Shown here one piece after another: positions 1-5,238 of a stretch of 5,750 nt of DNA. The DNA comes from DASSWG01 sp041689995. GTDB lineage: Bacteria; Bacteroidota; Bacteroidia; Flavobacteriales; Flavobacteriaceae. The translations under genes and the position numbers were made by a program. Below the pieces are notes generated by a model. It was not told the origin of the DNA. It saw only the letters and a program-made list of their open reading frames with translations, and did no database searches. Numbering within the stretch: position 1 is the first letter of the stretch; the number at the start of each line of letters is the position of its first letter. The stretch spans positions 1 to 5,750 of the forward strand of contig JBDNFD010000116.1 of NCBI GenBank assembly GCA_041689995.1, read 5' to 3'.

Positions 1-188
1 AAAAGGGAAATATGAGAGATTATGCCACTTTGGAACAATTGGTGGTTTTGAGCAATATGGAAAGTATAAACGCTTTACTTATTCAACAAGGGTTGTCCCA
101 AAGTGATCGACTTTTACAACTCAACAAAATTGCCATAAAGCAAATGAAATCTTTGCTTGAAAGTAAAGCAATCAAGAAACTAAAATAA
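1..188 (+). CDS. KilA-N domain-containing protein, C-terminal fragment (5' end outside window)
   Basis: An open frame enters from the left edge (codons in phase with base 3) and ends at TAA 186-188, giving about 61 visible residues. The visible part starts KGNMRDYATLEQLVVLSNME and continues through SINALLIQQGLSQSDRLLQL to a Lys-rich end. I recognise this as the conserved tail of KilA-N domain proteins of Bacteroidota, where a helical segment with the sequence pattern RDxATxEQLVxLSNxESINAxLI closes the protein. The KilA-N domain itself, a putative DNA-binding fold shared with phage and DNA-virus proteins, would lie upstream and is not visible. An ATG at 12 is in frame, but the family alignment continues upstream of it, so it is probably an internal Met. 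The biological role of these chromosomal copies is not known; a phage or mobile-element origin is possible. The family call rests on memory of the tail sequence only. Confidence 0.7.
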   Translation, partial: KGNMRDYATLEQLVVLSNMESINALLIQQGLSQSDRLLQLNKIAIKQMKSLLESKAIKKLK

Positions 189-293
189 ATCATGGAAATT
201 TCAATGAAACTGCAGTTTTGTGCTAAAATTAGAAACTAAATTAGAAGGAAAATCCAAATCAAATTTAAGAACCTAAATTTTGAAACTATAATT

Positions 294-1124
294 ATGAACT
301 GGAAAACCGCAAAAGTTTACGAAGATATTACTTATAAAAAATCTAATGGTGTGGCGCGAATAGCTTTTAATCGTCCGGAGGTGCGCAACGCTTTTCGCCC
401 GAAAACAACGAGCGAATTGTACGATGCGTTTTATGATGCGCAAGAAGACACTTCTATTGGCGTGGTGCTACTTTCCGCTGAAGGACCATCTTCGAAAGAC
501 GGCATTTGGTCGTTTTGCAGTGGCGGGGATCAGAAATCGCGCGGGCACCAAGGTTATGTGGGTGATGATGGTCAGCACCGATTGAATATTCTGGAGGTGC
601 AGCGCCAAATCCGGTTTATGCCAAAAGCGGTAATCGCCGTGGTTCCCGGCTGGGCAGTTGGCGGCGGCCACAGTTTGCACGTGGTTTGTGATATGACGTT
701 GGCGAGCAAGGAACACGCTATTTTCAAACAAACCGACGCAGATGTTACGAGTTTCGATGGGGGATATGGTTCTGCTTATTTGGCGAAAATGGTCGGACAG
801 AAAAAAGCACGGGAAATTTTCTTTCTCGGGAGAAATTATTCCGCTCAAGAAGCTTTCGAGATGGGAATGGTAAATGCTGTAATTCCACATGATGAACTGG
901 AAGAAACGGCTTATGAATGGGCGCAAGAAATTTTGCAAAAGTCGCCGACCTCCATTAAAATGTTAAAATTTGCCATGAACCTTACCGACGACGGAATGGT
1001 GGGCCAGCAGGTTTTTGCAGGTGAAGCTACGCGCTTGGCGTATATGACCGACGAAGCCAAAGAAGGAAGAAATGCGTTTCTGGAAAAACGCAAACCCAAT
1101 TTTGAAAAGAAATGGTTGCCATAG
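294..1124 (+). CDS. menB: 1,4-dihydroxy-2-naphthoyl-CoA synthase (MenB), aspartate (bicarbonate-independent) subtype
   Basis: The enzyme cyclises o-succinylbenzoyl-CoA to 1,4-dihydroxy-2-naphthoyl-CoA in menaquinone synthesis, in the cytoplasm. It is a crotonase-fold protein of 276 residues, close to the usual length. Visible family motifs are VRNAFRP (30-36), the CoA/oxyanion segment CSGGDQ (75-80), WAVGGGH (120-126), the active-site block TDADVTSFDGGYGS (147-160), AYMT with the conserved Tyr250, and KRKPNF near the C-terminus. S153 and D155 match the catalytic Ser/Asp of the family. D148 stands where the E. coli enzyme has Gly (the bicarbonate site) and the Mycobacterium enzyme has its catalytic Asp185, so this copy should supply its own carboxylate. 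No earlier in-frame ATG lies in the leader and no strong Shine-Dalgarno sequence is seen, which is normal for Bacteroidota. No other men gene is in the window. The neighbouring bPH2 genes have no obvious link to quinones. The identification is very secure. Confidence 0.97.
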   Translation: MNWKTAKVYEDITYKKSNGVARIAFNRPEVRNAFRPKTTSELYDAFYDAQEDTSIGVVLLSAEGPSSKDGIWSFCSGGDQKSRGHQGYVGDDGQHRLNILEVQRQIRFMPKAVIAVVPGWAVGGGHSLHVVCDMTLASKEHAIFKQTDADVTSFDGGYGSAYLAKMVGQKKAREIFFLGRNYSAQEAFEMGMVNAVIPHDELEETAYEWAQEILQKSPTSIKMLKFAMNLTDDGMVGQQVFAGEATRLAYMTDEAKEGRNAFLEKRKPNFEKKWLP

Positions 1125-1180
1125 GATTACCGATTTTTGAAGAATGACTTTTGATTAACAAATATTTTCAGCTATTGAAG

Positions 1181-1188
1181 TAATTTTG
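1181..1188 (+). promoter_or_regulatory. Candidate Bacteroidota -7 promoter element for the bPH2 operon
   Basis: TAATTTTG matches the TAnnTTTG -7 consensus of Bacteroidota housekeeping promoters exactly. It lies about 31 nt before the ATG at 1220, which would leave a leader of roughly 25 nt. No TTG is found at the usual distance upstream: the nearest, at 1151-1153, is 27 nt away, against about 17-23 expected. The assignment therefore rests on the -7 element and its position alone. Confidence 0.35.
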
Positions 1189-1219
1189 AACTTTCAAACC
1201 TTGAACTTAAATTCCGATA

Positions 1220-1735
1220 ATGGAAAACTTCACGAACGAATCCGTCGATATTTCGTCCCTTCCGAATTATGAGGAAGTGGATTTCCGACCGATTTCAAGA
1301 AAATATTTGATCAAAACTTTATTGCAAACAACCGGTTTCTTCGCGGTGTTGTTGATTGGTTGCGGGGTTTTGTTTTATTTGGAGTGGAATTCAACCTATA
1401 TTTTCGGGATTCTTCTTGTTATTTTAGTTTGGTTCGCTTTCATGTTTTGGAATGTTTTCAAACTTCAAAAGAATTATGGATTTGCACTTCGCGAAAAAGA
1501 TATTCTGTACCGCCGCGGATTTATTGTCAACAAAACAACGGTCATCCCTTTCAACCGGGTTCAACATGTTTCCACCACAAGGGGGATTTTAGATAAAAAA
1601 TTGGGCATCGCCACGCTGGAAATTTTTACTGCCGGCGGAAGTGGAAGCGATATAAAAATCCCTGGATTGGAACCCGATTTGGCCCTTCGGTTAAAAGAAG
1701 CGGTTTCCAAAAAATTAGCTGCTGATGTCTCCTAA
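1220..1735 (+). CDS. Small bPH2 (DUF304) membrane protein, YdbS-like
   Basis: This 171-residue protein has a polar N-terminus (1-30), two closely spaced hydrophobic segments (about 34-54 and 59-80, likely a membrane hairpin), and one C-terminal bacterial PH domain of the bPH2/DUF304 type (about 85-165). Family hallmarks are YRRGFIVNKTTVIPFNRVQH (97-116), where a Gly is followed by a beta strand and then IPxxRVQ, and the later TLEIFTAGGSG (132-142). Size and layout match Bacillus YdbS. The following gene is the YdbT-like partner; its ATG lies 11 nt inside this gene, so translation is probably coupled and the two proteins likely form a complex. In Bacillus the ydbS-ydbT pair is in the SigW envelope-stress regulon and has been linked to tolerance of antimicrobial peptides; the same role here is inference. 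The first ATG gives the expected family N-terminus. The family is secure, the exact function is not. Confidence 0.88.
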   Translation: MENFTNESVDISSLPNYEEVDFRPISRKYLIKTLLQTTGFFAVLLIGCGVLFYLEWNSTYIFGILLVILVWFAFMFWNVFKLQKNYGFALREKDILYRRGFIVNKTTVIPFNRVQHVSTTRGILDKKLGIATLEIFTAGGSGSDIKIPGLEPDLALRLKEAVSKKLAADVS

Positions 1736-3233
1736 ACCTTTTGAAAACCCGCAACGCCAATCCGAAATTGGTGTGATCCTTATTTTCTTTCTCACGCTTT
1801 ACAAATTGTTTCGCGGCTTGTGGGCTATTGCAGCTTATCTGATTTTTTCAACCCCAAGCGGAAAAACATTGCTGTACGTGGGTTTGGGCTTGACGGTTTT
1901 GGGAATTTTGGTTTTTATGTACAGTTATGTGTATTATCGAAAGTTTCAATTTCACATCGATTATGAAAATGAAAGTTTCGTCTTGCAAAAAGGGGTTTTT
2001 TCTTCGGAAGTAATTGAAATCCCATTTGATAAAATCCAACAAGTCAACACCGAGCAATCTTTGTTACAGCGGTTGACAAACGTGCACAAATTGGTAATCG
2101 ATACAGCGGGCGGAAAGGAAAAGGAAGTCAGCATTCACGCTATTTCAAAGACCAAAGCGAACCAGCTTTCTGCAATTTTGATGGAAGCCAAGGAATCTTC
2201 ACAAACTGAGGCTGAGGTTGAAACCAGCACTATTTCAGCGGAGAAAGAAGGAATTGTATGGAGTTACAAAATGGATATTCTGACCTTGTTGAAAATCGGG
2301 ATCAGCTCCAATTATTTCCGTGGATTGATATTGATCGCCGTTTTTTTCTCCTCAATTTACCAAGAATTAAGCCGTTGGTTTCAAGACAGTGAAATCTTGG
2401 ATTCCTATATGACCGATTTGCCGGATCCTTCAAATTCCGTTTCTGGTTTGCTGTTGGCGGGAATTGTCGTGTTATTGGGCAGTATCCTGATTACCGTTAT
2501 TGAGGTGTTCATCAAATATTTCAATTTGAAATTACAGCGGACAAAAAGTAATTTGCAGTTGCAAATGGGATTGAAAACCAACAGGAAGGTTTCGTTGCAG
2601 CCACGGCGCGTGCAGTTGTTGCAAATTAAAAGCAATCCGGTTCAAAAATGTCTGAACCTGCACGAAATGCAAATCTCGCTGGCGAACAGTGAAAATTCCC
2701 TCGGAAAAAGTAAGATAAAAATTCCCGGGCTCGGAAAAGAGATCGTTTCAAAAGTGAATACCTTTTTGTACCCCGAAGAAAAAAGTAGCTTTCAAGAAAT
2801 CTTCAAACCACATATTATATTGTTTTTCAGAAAGTTGTTCATTTCCATTTTGATGATTTCGGTTGCTTTTTATGTTTTATTTCTGCTTGTTCAATTGAAT
2901 TTCCAAACCTTGGTTTTACTGGCGGTTTTGTGCTTTATCGGAATGACGATTTATCAATTTCTTCTTTTCAAATCCTTGCGATTGCATATTTCCGAGGAAT
3001 TTATTATTAAGAAGCATGGTTTTTGGAGTAGCGTGGAAGGACGGCTCGAAACTTTTAAAATCCAAGCCATCACCATTCGAGAACCTTATTTTTACCAAAA
3101 GCGGGATTTGGTGAATATTTTGTTCCACACCGCGGGAGGCGATGTTTCCTTTCATGCGGTGCATAAAGATATTCTTCCGTATATAAATTTTGTATTTTAT
3201 AAAATTGAATCGAGCGAAAAAAATTGGATGTGA
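1725..3233 (+). CDS. Large triple-bPH2 (DUF304) membrane protein, YdbT-like
   Basis: This 502-residue protein, near the length of Bacillus YdbT, is built from three copies of a membrane hairpin plus bPH2 domain. Hydrophobic pairs lie at about 15-41/48-70, 197-215/238-263 and 365-390/393-414. Each pair is followed by a PH-like domain at about 71-155, 265-347 and 415-495. The first domain shows LQKGVFSSEVIEIPFDKIQQ (87-106) and DTAGG (126-130), the third HTAGGDVSFHAVH (468-480), and the second the diverged LQMGLKTNRKVSLQPRRVQL (279-298). Residues 331-336 (IKIPGL) repeat the same six residues found in the small partner (144-149). A polar linker rich in Glu, Ser and Thr (155-177) follows the first unit. 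The start at 1725 overlaps the upstream gene by 11 nt, and no better start is seen. The protein probably acts in the cytoplasmic membrane with its partner, perhaps in envelope or peptide-stress tolerance as in Bacillus. The substrate or ligand is unknown. Confidence 0.87.
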   Translation: MSPKPFENPQRQSEIGVILIFFLTLYKLFRGLWAIAAYLIFSTPSGKTLLYVGLGLTVLGILVFMYSYVYYRKFQFHIDYENESFVLQKGVFSSEVIEIPFDKIQQVNTEQSLLQRLTNVHKLVIDTAGGKEKEVSIHAISKTKANQLSAILMEAKESSQTEAEVETSTISAEKEGIVWSYKMDILTLLKIGISSNYFRGLILIAVFFSSIYQELSRWFQDSEILDSYMTDLPDPSNSVSGLLLAGIVVLLGSILITVIEVFIKYFNLKLQRTKSNLQLQMGLKTNRKVSLQPRRVQLLQIKSNPVQKCLNLHEMQISLANSENSLGKSKIKIPGLGKEIVSKVNTFLYPEEKSSFQEIFKPHIILFFRKLFISILMISVAFYVLFLLVQLNFQTLVLLAVLCFIGMTIYQFLLFKSLRLHISEEFIIKKHGFWSSVEGRLETFKIQAITIREPYFYQKRDLVNILFHTAGGDVSFHAVHKDILPYINFVFYKIESSEKNWM

Positions 3234-3270
3234 TTGTTGATTTTCAACTTTCGTACGAATAATTAATCAT

Positions 3271-3315
3271 CGGGCTTTATTTTCACAAAATAAAACCCGA
3301 CTTTCAACGTCGGGT
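3271..3315. terminator. Two overlapping, mutually exclusive hairpins; intrinsic-terminator-like on the minus strand
   Basis: Stem A pairs 3271-3283 with 3287-3299 around a CAC loop, 13 positions with one C/A mismatch. Stem B pairs ACCCGAC (3295-3301) with GTCGGGT (3309-3315), seven perfect pairs with a 7-nt loop. Both stems need the CCCG at 3296-3299, so only one can form at a time. Read on the minus strand, stem B is followed directly by TTTATTTT, the form of a Rho-independent terminator. Read on the + strand neither stem has a good T-tract. The site lies 38 bases after the YdbT-like gene, so it may end that operon, block antisense transcription, or both. Confidence 0.5.
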
Positions 3316-3370
3316 AAATCGTTCAAAATGTTTTTAACGAATTTGAGATTCCTATTAAATAAAGCGCGTA

Positions 3371-3955
3371 ATGAACCATGATAAATCTTCAGTTATTATA
3401 AGGTCCTGGGTGAATGCATATTCTGATAAAATGTATTCGTGGGCTTTGTATAAAACAAGCAGTAAAGAAACTGCCGAAGATCTGGTGCAGGATACATTTG
3501 TGGCCGCTTTTCAATCTTTCGAAAAATTTAAGGAGAAAAGCAGTCCCAAGACCTGGCTTTTTGGTATTCTCAATAATAAAATTGCCGATCATTTCCGGAA
3601 GGTTTATCGCCTGCCTACGGTAAATGAAAGTGACAGAAATCCGGAAGGCGGTAAAGATTTTTTAGATATTTTTTTTGATGCAGATGGAAGCTGGATAAAA
3701 GAACAGAGACCAGATTCATGGCCTGATGATTCTCATCTTCTTGATAATCCCGAGTTTGTAAAAACGCTTCAGGCGTGTATGAATGAATTACCATCAAAGT
3801 GGTTTGCGGCCATCAATTTAAAATATCTTGAAGGAAAAAGAGGGGAACAAATTTGTCAGGAAATAGGGATAACGCCTACTAATTTCTGGCAAATGCTTCA
3901 TAGGGCTAAATTGCAGTTACGAAAATGCCTGGAGAATCATTGGTTTAAAAGATAA
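3371..3955 (+). CDS. ECF-type RNA polymerase sigma-70 factor
   Basis: This 194-residue protein has the two-domain layout of ECF sigma factors. Region 2 spans about 12-82, with AEDLVQDTFVAAFQSFEKF (35-53) for core and -10 contact and TWLFGILNNKIADHFRK (61-77) for region 2.3/2.4. Region 4 spans about 127-188, with ELPSKWFAAINLKYLEGK (139-156) leading into the helix-turn-helix from GEQICQEIG (158-166) to LHRAKLQLRKCLE (176-188). Between them is an unusually long acidic linker (about 83-126) holding two Trp residues (108, 117). Its presence and the C-terminal NHWF recall the subgroup annotated as TIGR02943; I hold that subgroup call tentatively. The start is the first ATG in frame and gives a normal N-terminus. 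The gene is followed after 4 nt by a zinc-finger anti-sigma-like gene, the usual partner arrangement. It would direct core polymerase to a small stress regulon, probably including its own operon. No recognisable autoregulatory promoter was found by eye. Confidence 0.93.
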   Translation: MNHDKSSVIIRSWVNAYSDKMYSWALYKTSSKETAEDLVQDTFVAAFQSFEKFKEKSSPKTWLFGILNNKIADHFRKVYRLPTVNESDRNPEGGKDFLDIFFDADGSWIKEQRPDSWPDDSHLLDNPEFVKTLQACMNELPSKWFAAINLKYLEGKRGEQICQEIGITPTNFWQMLHRAKLQLRKCLENHWFKR

Positions 3956-3959
3956 TGGA

Positions 3960-4229
3960 ATGAAAAAGATAATGAATTGGTTAATGCTTTCATGCAAAAA
4001 AGCAACTGAATTGATAGAGAGGAAGTTGTTGGTAAAACTTTCTTTCAAAGAAAAAATGCAATTGCAAGTACATAAAAGTATGTGTAGCGCATGCACGGCT
4101 TATGAGATACAAAGCAAAAAAATAGATGAATTATTACATAAACAAATCAATAACGATAGTACTCAAAAATTCGACAATATTAGAAATGAAGATTTGAAGA
4201 AAAGGATAATTGATAATCTTAGTAGTTAA
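3960..4229 (+). CDS. Short soluble zinc-binding anti-sigma-like protein (ZAS type)
   Basis: This 89-residue protein has no membrane segment. It contains the pattern of zinc-binding anti-sigma domains: C12 in LSCKKATELIER (10-21), then H38, C42 and C45 in HKSMCSACTAY, an Hx3Cx2C motif. In the RsrA/ChrR family this set binds zinc and holds the cognate sigma factor; in RsrA-like members oxidation of the Cys residues releases it. The tail (50-89) is Lys/Asn/Asp-rich and probably helical. The start at 3960 lies 4 nt after the sigma stop codon; an ATG at 3972 is in frame and would also leave the metal ligands intact, so the N-terminus is uncertain by four residues. Position, size and ligands make it the partner of the preceding sigma factor. 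Being cytoplasmic, it would sense an internal thiol, redox or metal signal; that last step is inference. Confidence 0.85.
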   Translation: MKKIMNWLMLSCKKATELIERKLLVKLSFKEKMQLQVHKSMCSACTAYEIQSKKIDELLHKQINNDSTQKFDNIRNEDLKKRIIDNLSS

Positions 4230-4477
4230 ACAGACCCAGGTTTCTTATAAAAGTTCAAATTGATTGCCGTTTCTTCATCTTTAACCGTTTTACAATAATT
4301 CTCATTCTCTTTTCAGAGACTACAGGTTCTTTTTTGAGGATAATTTAGAAAATCAAATGTATCCAGGATTAAATCATTATTTAAATGTCGTAGCATATAA
4401 ACAATATGCCAAGCATTTTTTAGATAAGAAAAAATCGTTTTTTTCAAATCACCTGCTTTAATTCCTATATCGTTTTT
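4226..4477 (-). pseudogene. Possible decayed minus-strand coding remnant with an internal stop
   Basis: Reading the minus strand from 4477 down, 54 codons are open, then TGA (4313-4315), then 28 more codons to TAA (4226-4228). The first part includes GIKAGDLKKTIFSYLKNAW, the second ENYCKTVKDEETAINLNFYK and ends KKPGSV. A different minus frame (4550-4461, 30 codons, containing NELSLLQVMEYYSVKLLL) could join the first part by a single frameshift near an A-run. The pieces look more protein-like than random and contain few low-complexity runs, but in DNA this AT-rich such lengths can occur by chance. There is no start codon context, and I do not recognise a family. A decayed gene is a guess; non-coding sequence is equally likely. 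Confidence 0.2.
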
Positions 4478-4689
4478 TCAAAAGTAGTTTGACGGAATAA
4501 TATTCCATCACTTGCAATAAGCTTAACTCGTTGGTAAAAGGCTGAGGATTACATTATTAATGGAAAAACGGAGATAGCGCCATAACATTTTATAAAATGG
4601 TCTTCGGAGATTTTATTAATTTATGTGTCAGGTTTTGCATGATCCTTCTACTGTTACTATATAAAACATTAATTAATAAAACAAAAATC
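4230..4689. other. AT-rich 460-base stretch without a convincing intact gene; leader of the DUF302 gene at its right end
   Basis: No + strand frame here looks like a real gene, and no tRNA, rRNA or clear terminator is visible after the anti-sigma gene. The minus strand carries a broken reading frame (listed separately). A small inverted repeat, GGAAT-AAT-ATTCC, lies at 4494-4506. Upstream of the DUF302 start a TTTTG (4633-4637) lies 17 nt before TACTATAT (4655-4662), a poor match to the Bacteroidota promoter pattern. The last 20 bases before 4690 are A/T only apart from two C residues, typical of the leader of a well expressed gene in this phylum. Confidence 0.5.
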
Positions 4690-5163
4690 ATGAAAACAAA
4701 AAAATTAAGATTATCAACACTTTTATTTGCAGCCATTTTGATGGCAGGAATGTTCAGTTTTACTGCTGTGCAGGCACAAACTATCGAACCCGTAACAGTA
4801 AAGTCTTCTAAAGACTATGACGGAACCATTAACGCTATTAAGAAAGCGGTTTCTGGTGGAGGTATGATGGTATTGTCTGAGCTCGACCAAGGAAAGGTGC
4901 TTTCTATGACCGGCCTGTCAATAAATGCTCATTCATTTTTTGTAGGAAACCCGAATGTTGGGAAACAGGCCTTTTCATCTGATCCTTCAGTGGGTCTTGT
5001 GATTCCTGTAAGAATAAATGTGTATGAAGAAAACGGAGCCACTTATGTCAATTATTTCAAACCTTCTGATCTCTTCTCTTCGTTCAACAATTCCAATGTA
5101 AAAATGTTAGCGCAAAAACTGGACGAAAAGCTGGCAATGATGATGAAGATGATTTCTATGTAA
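4690..5163 (+). CDS. Secreted or periplasmic DUF302 domain protein
   Basis: This 157-residue protein begins MKTKKLRLSTLLFAAILMAG, a classic signal peptide with a basic start, a hydrophobic core to about residue 25, and cleavage expected after the VQA at 27-29. The mature part fits the DUF302 fold: a first strand EPVTVKSSKDYDGTINAIKK (33-52), a middle segment SFFVGNPNVGKQAF (82-95), then GLVIPVRINVYEENGATYV (102-120) and a closing helix (about 137-152). Matching family traits are the GNP-like turn, the Pro-Arg strand and the VYE strand. The molecular function of DUF302 proteins is unknown. The last eight residues contain five Met, which is unusual. An in-frame ATG at 4597 would add 31 residues, but this would bury the signal peptide, so 4690 is preferred; the A-rich leader agrees. 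An intrinsic terminator closes the gene 12 nt after its stop codon. It may belong to the regulon of the nearby ECF sigma factor, but this is only suggested by proximity. Confidence 0.85.
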   Translation: MKTKKLRLSTLLFAAILMAGMFSFTAVQAQTIEPVTVKSSKDYDGTINAIKKAVSGGGMMVLSELDQGKVLSMTGLSINAHSFFVGNPNVGKQAFSSDPSVGLVIPVRINVYEENGATYVNYFKPSDLFSSFNNSNVKMLAQKLDEKLAMMMKMISM

Positions 5164-5175
5164 ATTATATAAATG

Positions 5176-5209
5176 AGAAGCCGTAAATTATTTTTTCGGC
5201 TTCTTTTTT
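5176..5209 (+). terminator. Rho-independent terminator after the DUF302 gene
   Basis: AGAAGCCG (5176-5183) pairs perfectly with CGGCTTCT (5197-5204) around a 13-nt AT-rich loop. The 3' arm runs straight into six T residues (5204-5209) and a further T-rich stretch. It starts 12 nt after the DUF302 stop codon and faces the + direction. The downstream membrane protein gene would need read-through or its own promoter. Confidence 0.9.
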
Positions 5210-5238
5210 ATTTGTTTAATTTTAAAAAACTTCCTAAG

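Noticed and set aside
226..246. AAATTAGAA repeated at 226-234 and 238-246 in the menB leader, a 12-base period
   Set aside because: Two short AT-rich copies are expected by chance here, and no dyad symmetry or promoter match accompanies them.
274..282. TAAATTTTG as a -7 promoter element for menB
   Set aside because: The spacing inside the element is one base too long (TA-3-TTTG), and it would leave a leader of only a few bases before the ATG at 294.
468..938. Long open frame (156 codons) on the minus strand inside menB
   Set aside because: It lies fully antisense to a highly conserved enzyme, its translation resembles no family and is rich in Phe, His and Ile from reverse reading of conserved codons. 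It is a shadow.
2405..2635. Minus-strand open frame within the large bPH2 gene, with similar ones at 1848-2057 and 2916-3164
   Set aside because: All are antisense to a coding frame with clear domain structure and show no coding signal of their own.
3389..3797. Small open frames on both strands within the sigma factor gene (3389-3592 -, 3414-3623 +, 3615-3797 -)
   Set aside because: They overlap the well supported ECF sigma frame and have Cys/Ile/His-rich translations typical of out-of-frame reading.
4494..4506. Inverted repeat GGAAT-AAT-ATTCC as a regulator operator
   Set aside because: Five-base arms in AT-rich DNA, almost 200 bases from the next start codon and without a second copy, are too weak to call.
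4597..4689. In-frame upstream ATG at 4597 as the DUF302 start
   Set aside because: The added 31 residues would place a second hydrophobic stretch ahead of a textbook signal peptide at 4690, and the A/T-only leader before 4690 fits a true start.
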